DNA of 7,794 nt from Thiotrichaceae bacterium. GTDB taxonomy: Bacteria; Pseudomonadota; Gammaproteobacteria; Thiotrichales; Thiotrichaceae. The position numbers and the translations under genes are program-made. Below are positions 1-7,522 of the stretch, piece by piece. The stretch is taken from assembly GCA_015494435.1 (NCBI GenBank), contig WGBH01000549.1, positions 1 through 7,794 on the forward strand, given 5' to 3'. Position 1 is the first letter of the stretch. Each line of letters opens with the position of its first letter. The notes under the pieces were generated by a model, which was not told the DNA's origin, searched no databases, and saw only the letters and a program-made list of their open reading frames with translations.

Positions 1-1
1 C

Positions 2-343
2 GATATACGCAATCCGATTGCTTACTTTATCGCCTTAAAAAACCGTTTATTAAATGGTCAACTTGACCTAGATGAAACTGAATACCAATATCAACACCAA
101 CAGCATGTTGATAGCACTAAAAAAGCACAAGCGGAGCGCACACAAGCGCAAATCGCCTATCAAAATGCGGTATTAGAGCTACAACAAGTGAAAAAAGTGA
201 TTGAATTTATAAGGGAAGAGAAAAAATGCACCTTTGAAGAAGCCTTGCGAGCAATAAACTATGTCGATGTCTGGAAAAAAGCCAATGACTGTTTAAACAC
301 CACTAAAGAAGCCTTAAAAAAGATTCAACTTCAATCTGGATAG
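2..343 (+). CDS. 3' end of an unidentified protein, possibly replication-initiator/HTH-like
   Basis: This is an open frame from the window edge to a TAG at 341-343, giving 113 codons. There is no internal ATG, so the true start lies upstream of the window. The fragment opens with DIRNPIAYFIALKNRLLNG. The pattern 'R-N-P-x-A/G-Y/W-F/L-I' followed by a basic stretch resembles the C-terminal region of some plasmid or island replication initiators and helix-turn-helix proteins; this is a weak analogy from memory. From about fragment residue 27 the chain is rich in Gln, Lys, Ala and Glu without Pro or Gly, consistent with a long helix or coiled coil. It ends in another amphipathic helical stretch and a charged tail. 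The amino-acid composition looks like real coding sequence. The function is not established. It converges on the GTPase gene that ends at 460. Confidence 0.7.
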   Translation, partial: DIRNPIAYFIALKNRLLNGQLDLDETEYQYQHQQHVDSTKKAQAERTQAQIAYQNAVLELQQVKKVIEFIREEKKCTFEEALRAINYVDVWKKANDCLNTTKEALKKIQLQSG

Positions 344-460
344 GATGTGATTAAGTCGATTTATTAGTTGCGTATCTTGTGCCTTCATTTTTTGTATTTG
401 TCGTTATAGTTACGGATGCAAATAGTTTGGCAGATCCTTGCACTTTTAATCACACCCTAT
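340..460. repeat. 121-bp segment bracketed by a 15-bp imperfect inverted repeat
   Basis: The left arm at 340-354 (ATAGGATGTGATTAA) is the reverse complement of the right arm at 446-460 (TTAATCACACCCTAT) except for one base, so 14 of 15 positions pair. The loop between the arms is 91 nt, AT-rich and without an open frame. The left arm contains the TAG stop of the upstream + strand gene. The right arm ends on the first base of the convergent GTPase stop codon (460-462). The long loop argues against a simple intrinsic terminator. A small non-autonomous mobile repeat or a bidirectional 3'-end structure is possible. No clear target-site duplication was seen. The arms are seen directly; the function is not. 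Confidence 0.4.
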
Positions 461-1866
461 TAGGAGAAATGATTTTTCTTTTCTTTGTCAGTTTTTAAAT
501 AACGCATAATTTCTTCTTTCGCTTCACTCATTACAGAGTCACGATCTAGGCTGTCGAGGATATTTTGCACGGCTAATTTTGGACCAACGTCTCCCCAAGA
601 TTTTCCTTTGACTAAATAGGTTTCAGTGACACGTCCAATGATTAAGGTGCTATACCAGGCAATTGCACCTTGAGCGGCTGCGGTAAGAAGAGTGGACAAA
701 CCAACAGTGGTTATTTTGAGTGCTGAGGAGGCAAAATTAATGCCCCAAAAAGAACCGTATAATAATAGCATTTGGGTGGCAATGGTTTTAATAAGCTCCC
801 CTGCTTCAGTTTTTGACATTGGTAAACCGTAGATATTAGATAGGTGGATGACCATGCCTACATCAATGATAGCTGCTGCAAGAATATCAATCAAAGGAAG
901 AGGGTTTAAGGCAACTGCAATGCCCTTACCTAAACAGTACATATTGATTGCTTCAGCGCCAATTTCTTGACGTGCAGATAAAACACGTCGGCTGACTTGT
1001 TCGCTTAAATTGCCTGCAAAGAGTGATGCATTTAATGCGGAAAGTGTTTTTCCTTCTGATTCAATAATATCCCATAGGCGTGATTTTAGATTAAGAACAT
1101 CAACGGGACGACGACGGGTTGATTCTGTTTCATTGCCATCTTCATCAACGATAATAATAATTTGCTTAGCGGGTAAGGCGGCAGTAAAGATAATATTTTC
1201 TGGAGCGATAAGACCCGCTACACGTTCACGAATAATACTGCGTAGTTTTAATATTTCATCATCATTATATTGATCTGATTTATTGACCACGAGAATAATA
1301 GGGCGATTTGATGTTGCGACTATTTTTAAAGCTTCTAATTCAACGTCAGTTAGGTCGCTATCGACTACAAATAATAATAAATCAGACCGACTTGCAACCT
1401 CGTGTGCTATGCGCTCACGTTGTTCGCCATCAATTTCATTAATACCCGGTGTGTCAACAAGGTAAATCCCCCCTGCATTAATTTCTTGCCATTCTTGCAT
1501 ATCGGATTTGGTTGTTTCTCCATGCAAAACACTGACACTAAAGGCATCACGACCTAGTAGGGCATTGAGTACTGATGATTTTCCAACACTAACACGCCCA
1601 AAGACAGCAATATGTAATTGACTGTTTTCTAATTTATTTAACATGGTACGTAATTGTTGATAATCATCTTGTAGTGAAAGGCGTATTGTTTCAGGTACGC
1701 GCGTATCGTTTAGCAATTCACCTAAACTTTCTTTCGCTAATTGAATATGCGTTTCCCCTGATTTTTTTACTTCTGCCATTTTTTCTTGTTCTTGTTCTTG
1801 TTTATTTTTTTCGGTTATCGAAAACAAGCTTGGCAAATAATTTTGCACGCGTTTCCAAATTTTCAC
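460..1866 (-). CDS. Era-like GTPase with DUF697-like C-terminal region (second gene of a GTPase pair)
   Basis: This is a 468-residue GTP-binding protein of the TRAFAC/Era-like type; its cellular role is unknown. Visible motifs are G1 GRVSVGKS (90-97), the G2 threonines T118/T119, G3 DTPG (138-141) and G4 NKSD (195-198), with a G5-like FTAA at 227-230. Just after G5 there is an insertion carrying D243-G244-x-E246-x4-R251-x-R253-x2-D256-V257. The N-terminus (about 15-50) is charged and helical with a QEQEQEK run. The C-terminal part (about 300-411) is hydrophobic. Within it, NP(321-322)..D327..IYGLP(345-349) resembles the DUF697 core of YcjF-like proteins, and a second apolar stretch follows at 366-411, so membrane association is plausible. 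The start is a GTG with AAGGAG seven bases upstream. An alternative ATG (residue 30, at 1779) would abolish the overlap with the upstream gene but has a poor ribosome site. The gene lies 65 nt into the end of its paralogue, so translational coupling is likely. Confidence 0.93.
   Translation of the reverse strand: MKIWKRVQNYLPSLFSITEKNKQEQEQEKMAEVKKSGETHIQLAKESLGELLNDTRVPETIRLSLQDDYQQLRTMLNKLENSQLHIAVFGRVSVGKSSVLNALLGRDAFSVSVLHGETTKSDMQEWQEINAGGIYLVDTPGINEIDGEQRERIAHEVASRSDLLLFVVDSDLTDVELEALKIVATSNRPIILVVNKSDQYNDDEILKLRSIIRERVAGLIAPENIIFTAALPAKQIIIIVDEDGNETESTRRRPVDVLNLKSRLWDIIESEGKTLSALNASLFAGNLSEQVSRRVLSARQEIGAEAINMYCLGKGIAVALNPLPLIDILAAAIIDVGMVIHLSNIYGLPMSKTEAGELIKTIATQMLLLYGSFWGINFASSALKITTVGLSTLLTAAAQGAIAWYSTLIIGRVTETYLVKGKSWGDVGPKLAVQNILDSLDRDSVMSEAKEEIMRYLKTDKEKKNHFS
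1783..1800. repeat. Three tandem TTCTTG hexamers inside the GTPase N-terminus
   Basis: TTCTTG occurs three times head to tail, at 1783-1788, 1789-1794 and 1795-1800. On the coding (minus) strand this is CAAGAA repeated, encoding Gln-Glu dipeptides near residues 23-28. A change in copy number would stay in frame and only lengthen or shorten this charged segment. The repeat lies just after the point where the upstream GTPase gene ends. Confidence 0.6.
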
Positions 1867-3328
1867 TCAGCATCTCCTTAAATGTTATTGCAGCAGGCGC
1901 AGCCCGTAACTGCCCGCGTTCTTCTAATGTTTTTGCAACCGCTTTTCCGAGTGCATCAAAGATTAATCCATACGCTACTGCATGGGTTAATCCACCTGTA
2001 ATTGTGCCAACACCTGGAAATGCTTTCATACCATTACCCGCAACAGCTAATAATATCGGTACACTTTTTTTTACTTGCCCCTGACTAAAATCTAGGAATT
2101 TTTCAATATCCAACTTACGAATCGGCACATCGTATAATTTACATAATTTTTTTGTCATCAAGGTAGCAAGGACACCTTGCACTAGCAAATCGGTTCCAGG
2201 ACTAACAGAGGCCAATGCACCTAGCACCGCATTTCGCGTTGATGTTTTAATGATTTCTTGTGCTTTTTCCTGTCTAAAAGATAGTTTTTCATGATCCAGC
2301 TTTTGTTTAACTAATACAAAAACACTGGCATCACGCAAACTTTCTAATAGTTCGCTTTGCGCATCAATTTCTTCTTGAAGTGCGTTAGCGAGCGCAGAAA
2401 CATCCGCTTTTCGTGGTCTTAATACTTTTTCTTCACGTCCATCAGGATATATTCTAATAACTTCCTCTGTTCCGCCTGATTTAATAAAAACTAGTTGTAA
2501 ATCTCTAGATTGAGAAGAGTCGGAGGATGTTTGTTGCAATATGTTTTGCGGTTTATTTTTTTTCTCAAGCTGCTGATAAAAACGCTCTTTGAGTAATTTT
2601 TTTTCTTCTTCGTTAAAACGATCACTTTTATTAAATGCCACAATCATTGGTTTGCCATAACTACGCAATGTCAGAATATCATTAAATTGATTACGGGTTA
2701 AATCAGAATCAGTGACATAAATAACAAGTTGCGCCCGAACAGCCTCATCATGAACCAGCTCATCGAGACTCCCATCAGCCTCGCTACGACCGGGGAGATC
2801 CGTTAGAATCAATCGATCCCCTGAGGTAGAAGTCCATGTGTATTCTTTGATTTCTGTTGTTGAACCACCGCGCACATCGGTTAATATTTTTGCATCAGGT
2901 AACAGTGTTTTAATAATTGATGATTTGCCCGTACTCACATTACCAAAAATAGCAACATGGATGGAGGCGCTTTCTTTGCGTTGTTGTAACACCTCAATTT
3001 CACGATGTAGTTCACTCGTGTCGATGCCACTTTCTTTCGCCACATGTAGTTCTTTTAAGACAGTTTCTTGGTCAATTTTTTCTTGCTTTTTTTGCTCTGC
3101 TTTTTTATTAGGGCTAAGAACATGTTTAATCACCCAAGCACTAACCGCAATAATAGCAATAATTAAACCAAGGAAACCATAATAAAAAAATGCCGGTAAA
3201 CCTTGTATGCTTTCCCAGACGGATAAGATACTTTGGGTAGCAAAGAAAATAAACAGTAGCAGCACTAAGGTAATAAAAGCGATGCCTACAGCCAATAAGC
3301 GACGGAATTTAAGAGCAGTTTTTTTCAT
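1802..3328 (-). CDS. Membrane-anchored Era-like GTPase with DUF697-like C-terminal region (first gene of the pair)
   Basis: This 508-residue protein has two predicted transmembrane helices at about 11-35 and 45-70. A basic, charged helical linker (about 74-118) follows, and then a G domain. Visible motifs are G1 GNVSTGKS (129-136), the G2 threonines T157/T158, G3 DLPG (177-180; Leu where Thr is commoner) and G4 NKSD (233-236). After the likely G5 region (FIKSGG, 281-286) an insertion carries D296-G297-x-E299-x4-R304-x-R306-x2-D309-V310, with exactly the spacing found in the partner protein. The C-terminal region (about 365-470) contains SP(376-377)..D380..LYDVP(398-402), matching the partner's DUF697-like core, and a Gly/Ala-rich apolar segment at 423-465. 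The blocks around G1, G3 and G4 align colinearly with the partner, so the genes are paralogues. The two hydrophobic helices suggest inner-membrane anchoring with the G domain in the cytoplasm. The start is an ATG with only a weak ribosome site. The role is unknown. Confidence 0.93.
   Translation of the reverse strand: MKKTALKFRRLLAVGIAFITLVLLLFIFFATQSILSVWESIQGLPAFFYYGFLGLIIAIIAVSAWVIKHVLSPNKKAEQKKQEKIDQETVLKELHVAKESGIDTSELHREIEVLQQRKESASIHVAIFGNVSTGKSSIIKTLLPDAKILTDVRGGSTTEIKEYTWTSTSGDRLILTDLPGRSEADGSLDELVHDEAVRAQLVIYVTDSDLTRNQFNDILTLRSYGKPMIVAFNKSDRFNEEEKKLLKERFYQQLEKKNKPQNILQQTSSDSSQSRDLQLVFIKSGGTEEVIRIYPDGREEKVLRPRKADVSALANALQEEIDAQSELLESLRDASVFVLVKQKLDHEKLSFRQEKAQEIIKTSTRNAVLGALASVSPGTDLLVQGVLATLMTKKLCKLYDVPIRKLDIEKFLDFSQGQVKKSVPILLAVAGNGMKAFPGVGTITGGLTHAVAYGLIFDALGKAVAKTLEERGQLRAAPAAITFKEMLSENLETRAKLFAKLVFDNRKK
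1874..1879 (-). promoter_or_regulatory. Shine-Dalgarno AAGGAG that sets the GTG start of the second GTPase
   Basis: On the minus strand AAGGAG lies seven bases before the GTG at 1866-1864. It sits inside the coding sequence of the upstream GTPase gene. An ATG directly after it (ATG CTG AGT) is in the upstream gene's frame and is an internal codon of that gene. This strong site is the reason to prefer the GTG start, with a 65-nt gene overlap, over the ATG at codon 30. Confidence 0.75.
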
Positions 3329-3540
3329 GCCAAGGAGCTTACCATATTGTGAACTTTTTGAGTCTATAATTGATTACTTAAGTTTCAGAATTCAAATCTA
3401 CCCAATTTTAGTCTGTCAAAAGGCATCCTTTTGGGCTTTGTAGAGTCTTTCTTAATGACTGGAGAAATTTTAGAAACTAATACATATATCATTAGGATGA
3501 ACTATTATATTGCTTTACTTTAAAATATCGACTTTAAACT
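3329..3540. promoter_or_regulatory. Divergent intergenic region between the GTPase pair and purL
   Basis: These 212 AT-rich bases separate two genes transcribed away from each other, so both must have promoters here or leaders running through it. On the minus strand a consensus TTGACA lies at 3419-3414, but the hexamer 17 bases downstream (TTTGAA) is a poor -10 element. A TATAGA nearer the GTPase gene lacks a well-placed -35. On the + strand several TATAAT-like stretches occur between 3480 and 3530 but none pairs with a good -35. No sequence resembling an enteric PurR operator was recognised. A 7-bp palindrome at 3417-3433 overlaps the TTGACA and is listed separately. Promoter positions are guesses. 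Confidence 0.4.
3417..3433. repeat. Perfect 7-bp palindrome CAAAAGG-CAT-CCTTTTG
   Basis: CAAAAGG and CCTTTTG are exact inverted copies separated by CAT, at 3417-3433 in the divergent intergenic region. It could be an operator for a dimeric regulator, because it overlaps the TTGACA at 3414-3419 on the minus strand. It could also be a short RNA hairpin. There is no U-run after it on the + strand, so a terminator is less likely. The symmetry is seen directly; the role is inferred. Confidence 0.35.
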
Positions 3541-6500
3541 ATGATGATTCTTGTTGGAAACCGTGCTTTTTCTGATTTTAATAAAAATAAGTTATTGAAA
3601 TCTCTTCAATCTTCTATTTCTCATATAAAGGATATACATGCTCGTTATTGGCATTTTGTCCAAATGAACCAAATATTGTCGGATGACGAGCAAGAACGCT
3701 TAAAGCAATTGCTTCATTATGGTGAATCTGATCTTGATCACTCCAAGCCAGAGGGAATATTGTTTTTAGTGGTTCCGCGGATGGGGACGATTTCTCCTTG
3801 GTCGAGTAAAGCAACAGATATATTGCACAATAGTGGTATCTCTAGCGTCGAACGAGTTGAGCGAGGTACTGCTTATTTTATTGAATCCAGTCAGGAAATA
3901 TCTGCTGAAGAGCGTTTATTGATTAATGAACAAATTCATGACCGTATGATGGAGCAGGTGCTAAGTAAGGGTAATGAAGCAGAGGCTTTATTTAGTACTG
4001 CGGAACCTGCACCGCTTAAATCCGTAGATATTTCACAAAATGCAAATATTGCTTTGCAACAAGCCAATATTGAATTAGGTCTTGCTTTGTCAGTGGATGA
4101 AATTGATTATTTGGCGGAAAATTATCAAGCATTAGAACGTAATCCAACCGATGTTGAGTTAATGATGTTTGCACAGGCGAATTCAGAGCATTGCCGTCAT
4201 AAAATATTTAATGCAGATTGGGTAATTGATGGCAAAGCGCAACAACAGACGCTGTTTGGCATGATTCGCAATACCTATCATCAAGCACCTGAAGGGATTT
4301 TATCCGCCTATAAAGATAATGCTTCGGTGGTGGAAGGTCCACAAGCGACACGTTTCTTTCCAAGTGGCGATTCTCAACACTATGCTTATCATGAAGAAAA
4401 AGTGCATATGCTAATGAAGGTGGAAACACATAATCATCCAACTGCTATTTCTCCTTTTCCCGGTGCAGCAACAGGCTCAGGAGGAGAGATTCGTGATGAA
4501 GGGGCAACGGGTAATGGTTCTAAACCCAAAGCGGGTTTATGCGGGTTTTCGGTCTCTAATTTAAAAATTCCTGATTATAAAAGACCGTGGGAACGTGAGT
4601 TTGGCAAGCCTTCGCGGATTGATACAGCATTAAATATTATGTTGGAAGGCCCCATTGGTGCGGCAGCGTTTAATAATGAATTTGGTCGCCCTAATTTAAC
4701 GGGATATTTTCGCACTTATGAAGCGGAAGTTCCTTGTGCGAAAGGTACTGAATTACGTGGTTATCATAAGCCGATTATGTTAGCAGGTGGCGTGGGTAAT
4801 ATCCGTCCTGATAATATTGAAAAGCACGATTTACCCGAAGGCACTGCCATTGTTGTACTCGGTGGTCCTGCGATGCTAATTGGTTTAGGCGGTGGGGCGG
4901 CCTCCTCTGTCGCTAGTGGCACACAGGCAGAAAATTTAGATTTTGCTTCGGTACAACGGGGTAATCCTGAAATGCAACGTCGTTGCCAAGAGGTCATTGA
5001 TCGCTGTGTTGCATTGGGTGATAACACGCCTATTTTATCCATTCATGATGTGGGAGCGGGGGGGATCTCCAATGCGATTCCTGAAATTCTTAACGATTCA
5101 GGACGGGGTGGAAAAATTGAATTAAGAGCAGTTCCAAATGATGAACGGGGTATGTCTCCGATGGAAATTTGGAGTTGTGAAGCACAGGAGCGTTATGTTT
5201 TAGCCATTGCCGTAGATCGTTTGGAGGTTTTTGAGGCAATTTGTCAACGGGAACGTGCTGTTTATGCGGTGGTAGGGGAGTCAAACAATGAACAACAATT
5301 AATTGTAGGTGATGCCTATTTTAATAATACCCCTGTGAATATTCCAATGGATGTGCTCTTAGGTAAGCCACCGAAAATGTTGCGTAAGGTGCATCATCAG
5401 ACCTTTCAGAAAGCCGAATTTGAGCTGACGGGTATTGATTTAAAGGAGGCTATCGAACGTGTTTTAAGCTTGCCGACGGTTGCTTCAAAATCATTTTTAA
5501 TTACCATTGGTGATCGCAGTATTACAGGGATGGTTAATCGAGATCAAATGGTCGGGCCCTGGCAAATCCCTGTTGCCGATGTGGCGGTGACTACCAGCGA
5601 TTATAAAGACTATACAGGTGAGGCGATGGCAATAGGTGAACGCACACCGATTGCATTAGTAAACCCTGCTGCCTCAGGTCGAATGGCAATTGCTGAAGCG
5701 ATTACGAATATTGCAGCGGCTAAAATCGCTAAAATTTCTGATATTTCCATCTCCGCTAATTGGATGGCCGCGGCAGGACATGAGGGTGAAGAAGCGGCGC
5801 TCTTTGATACTGTAAAAGCAGTGGGTGAGGAGCTATGTCCCGCCTTAGGTATTGTGATTCCTGTGGGCAAAGATTCGCTTTCAATGAAAACACTATGGCA
5901 AGAAAACGGTGAAGACCGTGCTATGACAGCGCCTTTATCACTTCTAATATCTGCTTTTGCGATTGTTGAGGATGTTCGTTATACGCTCACGCCACAGCTA
6001 CGCACTGATAAAGGTGATACTGATTTGATTTTGATTGATTTAGGTAAAGCGAAAAATCGTATGGCAGCCTCTGCCTTGGCTCAAGTGTATTCACAAGTGG
6101 GTCATCGTGCCCCTGATTTGGATGATGCTAACACATTAATTGCTTTTTTCGAGGTGATACAAACTTTAAACCAAGAAGAAAAATTAATCGCATATCATGA
6201 TCGTTCTGATGGTGGTTTATTGGCAACACTGGCAGAAATGTCTTTTGCAGGTCATACAGGAATGACGATTAGGCTTGATAATCTAGCAGAAAATCCGCTG
6301 GAAGCTTTGTTTACGGAAGAGCTTGGCGCGGTAATTCAAGTGCATCATTCTGATACAGAGGACGTATTATCTGCCTTTCGTGAAAGTGATTTAGGTAAGC
6401 ATACGCATGTTATTGGCAAATTGAATGCTACTGAGGAGATTGTTTTTAGTTGGGCAAAAGAAGTGATTTACCAGCAACCACGCACTGTATTGCAAAAAAA

Positions 6501-7437
6501 TTGGTCGGAAACCAGTTATCGGATGCAAGCATTACGAGATAATGCCGATTGCGCCTTGCAAGAATTTGAACGCATTGAAGATAGCAAAGACACAGGGTTA
6601 TTTGTCGATTTAAGTTATGATCTTGATGAGGATATTGCAGCGCCTTATATTAATACTGGCATCAGACCTGCAATGGCAATTCTGCGTGAGCAAGGGGTGA
6701 ATGGACAGATAGAAATGGCGGCGGCTTTTGATCGTGCAGGTTTTCAAGCCATTGATGTACACATGACGGATATTATCAGTGGCAAGGTGTCATTGAACGA
6801 TTTTAAAGGGGTGGTCGCTTGTGGTGGCTTCTCTTATGGTGATGTACTCGGTGCTGGAGGGGGCTGGGCTAAAAGCATTCTGTTTAATCAACGTGCCAAA
6901 GATGAATTTAGTCAATTCTTTTTACGTGAGGATGCCTTTGGTTTAGGGGTCTGTAATGGTTGTCAAATGTTCTCACAATTAAAGCACCTTATTTCAGGTG
7001 CAGATCATTGGCCACGTTTTTATAAAAATCAATCGGAACAATTTGAAGCACGGGTGGCAATGGTTGAGGTCATGAACTCCCCTTCTATTTTCTTACAAGG
7101 GATGCAAGGTTCTAAAATACCAATTCCTGTTGCACATGGAGAGGGGCGAGCCGTTTTTGAAGAGGCAAATAAAGCTCAAACTATCTTGGAATCGGGTTTA
7201 GTTAGCCTACGTTATTTAGATAACACAGGAAAACCAACAGAACATTATCCTGAAAATCCAAATGGATCAGTGCAAGGCATTACAGGACTAACCTCAAAAG
7301 ATGGTCGCTTTACTATTATGATGCCACACCCTGAACGAGCTTTTCGTAGCATCACGAATTCATGGCATCCTGATCATTGGAATGAAGACGGCGCGTGGAT
7401 GCGTATGTTTAGAAATGCGCGAGCTTGGGTAGAATAA
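3541..7437 (+). CDS. purL: Phosphoribosylformylglycinamidine synthase (FGAM synthase), single-chain form
   Basis: The enzyme converts formylglycinamide ribonucleotide, glutamine and ATP to formylglycinamidine ribonucleotide in the cytoplasm; this is the fourth step of de novo purine synthesis. At 1298 residues it is the large fused form typical of gammaproteobacteria (about 1295 in E. coli) and colinear with it throughout. From the N-terminus there is a PurS-like domain (about 1-150), a linker with NSEHCRH (214-220), and the first AIRS-type half with HNHP (297-300) and the glycine-rich GAATGSGGEIRDEGATG. The second AIRS-type half has GDRS (657-660). The glutamine amidotransferase domain runs from about residue 1040. 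Its triad is C1138 (GVCNGC), H1263 and E1265 (PHPE), a constant three-residue offset from the E. coli numbering. The start MM matches the enteric protein, and an in-frame TAA at 3535-3537 rules out a longer N-terminus. No good Shine-Dalgarno precedes it. No frameshift is seen, so it is very probably functional. Confidence 0.99.
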   Translation: MMILVGNRAFSDFNKNKLLKSLQSSISHIKDIHARYWHFVQMNQILSDDEQERLKQLLHYGESDLDHSKPEGILFLVVPRMGTISPWSSKATDILHNSGISSVERVERGTAYFIESSQEISAEERLLINEQIHDRMMEQVLSKGNEAEALFSTAEPAPLKSVDISQNANIALQQANIELGLALSVDEIDYLAENYQALERNPTDVELMMFAQANSEHCRHKIFNADWVIDGKAQQQTLFGMIRNTYHQAPEGILSAYKDNASVVEGPQATRFFPSGDSQHYAYHEEKVHMLMKVETHNHPTAISPFPGAATGSGGEIRDEGATGNGSKPKAGLCGFSVSNLKIPDYKRPWEREFGKPSRIDTALNIMLEGPIGAAAFNNEFGRPNLTGYFRTYEAEVPCAKGTELRGYHKPIMLAGGVGNIRPDNIEKHDLPEGTAIVVLGGPAMLIGLGGGAASSVASGTQAENLDFASVQRGNPEMQRRCQEVIDRCVALGDNTPILSIHDVGAGGISNAIPEILNDSGRGGKIELRAVPNDERGMSPMEIWSCEAQERYVLAIAVDRLEVFEAICQRERAVYAVVGESNNEQQLIVGDAYFNNTPVNIPMDVLLGKPPKMLRKVHHQTFQKAEFELTGIDLKEAIERVLSLPTVASKSFLITIGDRSITGMVNRDQMVGPWQIPVADVAVTTSDYKDYTGEAMAIGERTPIALVNPAASGRMAIAEAITNIAAAKIAKISDISISANWMAAAGHEGEEAALFDTVKAVGEELCPALGIVIPVGKDSLSMKTLWQENGEDRAMTAPLSLLISAFAIVEDVRYTLTPQLRTDKGDTDLILIDLGKAKNRMAASALAQVYSQVGHRAPDLDDANTLIAFFEVIQTLNQEEKLIAYHDRSDGGLLATLAEMSFAGHTGMTIRLDNLAENPLEALFTEELGAVIQVHHSDTEDVLSAFRESDLGKHTHVIGKLNATEEIVFSWAKEVIYQQPRTVLQKNWSETSYRMQALRDNADCALQEFERIEDSKDTGLFVDLSYDLDEDIAAPYINTGIRPAMAILREQGVNGQIEMAAAFDRAGFQAIDVHMTDIISGKVSLNDFKGVVACGGFSYGDVLGAGGGWAKSILFNQRAKDEFSQFFLREDAFGLGVCNGCQMFSQLKHLISGADHWPRFYKNQSEQFEARVAMVEVMNSPSIFLQGMQGSKIPIPVAHGEGRAVFEEANKAQTILESGLVSLRYLDNTGKPTEHYPENPNGSVQGITGLTSKDGRFTIMMPHPERAFRSITNSWHPDHWNEDGAWMRMFRNARAWVE

Positions 7438-7459
7438 AAAGGATGCTCTGTGTCCTTTT
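7437..7459 (+). terminator. Possible purL terminator hairpin
   Basis: AAAAGGA (7437-7443) pairs with TCCTTTT (7453-7459) around a 9-nt loop, beginning on the last base of the purL stop codon. The 3' arm supplies a four-T run but no longer U-tract follows, so it is a weak intrinsic terminator at best. An alternative stem, GGATG (7441-7445) with CATCC (7462-7466), would compete with it. The much stronger hairpin at 7486-7510 could be the real transcript end. Confidence 0.4.
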
Positions 7460-7485
7460 AACATCCGTGTTGTCTATAACTTAGC

Positions 7486-7518
7486 CCGACGGGGTTTGTT
7501 ACCCCGTCGGAACGTTTT
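7486..7518 (+). terminator. 10-bp GC-rich hairpin, possible transcript end
   Basis: CCGACGGGGT, loop TTGTT, ACCCCGTCGG is a perfect 10-bp stem followed by AACGTTTT. It is strong enough to act as an intrinsic terminator or 3'-end stabiliser for purL mRNA, although the following T-run is short and interrupted. It is also the left unit of the inverted repeat doublet, and REP elements are known to serve as mRNA 3' stabilisers or terminators. Confidence 0.35.
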
Positions 7519-7522
7519 AAAG

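Noticed and set aside
1674..2084. A + strand open frame of 136 codons opposite the GTPase overlap
   Set aside because: It lies antisense to two well-supported genes with GTPase motifs; its hydrophobic stretch simply mirrors Lys/Glu-rich codons on the other strand.
2838..3182. A + strand open frame of 114 codons antisense to the membrane-anchored GTPase
   Set aside because: It is a shadow of the G1/linker region of the minus-strand gene, with no independent start signal or motif.
3372..3388. ACTTAAGT palindrome near 3376-3383 as an operator
   Set aside because: Only eight bases are symmetric and the flanks do not extend the symmetry; such sites are common in AT-rich DNA.
4764..5042. Several minus-strand frames of 60-92 codons inside purL
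   Set aside because: purL is intact and conserved across all of them; the frames are low-complexity shadows.
3423..7446. AAAAGGATGC present in inverted orientation on each side of purL (minus 3432-3423 and plus 7437-7446)
   Set aside because: A 10-base match is expected by chance many times in a window of this size, and no longer similarity surrounds it.
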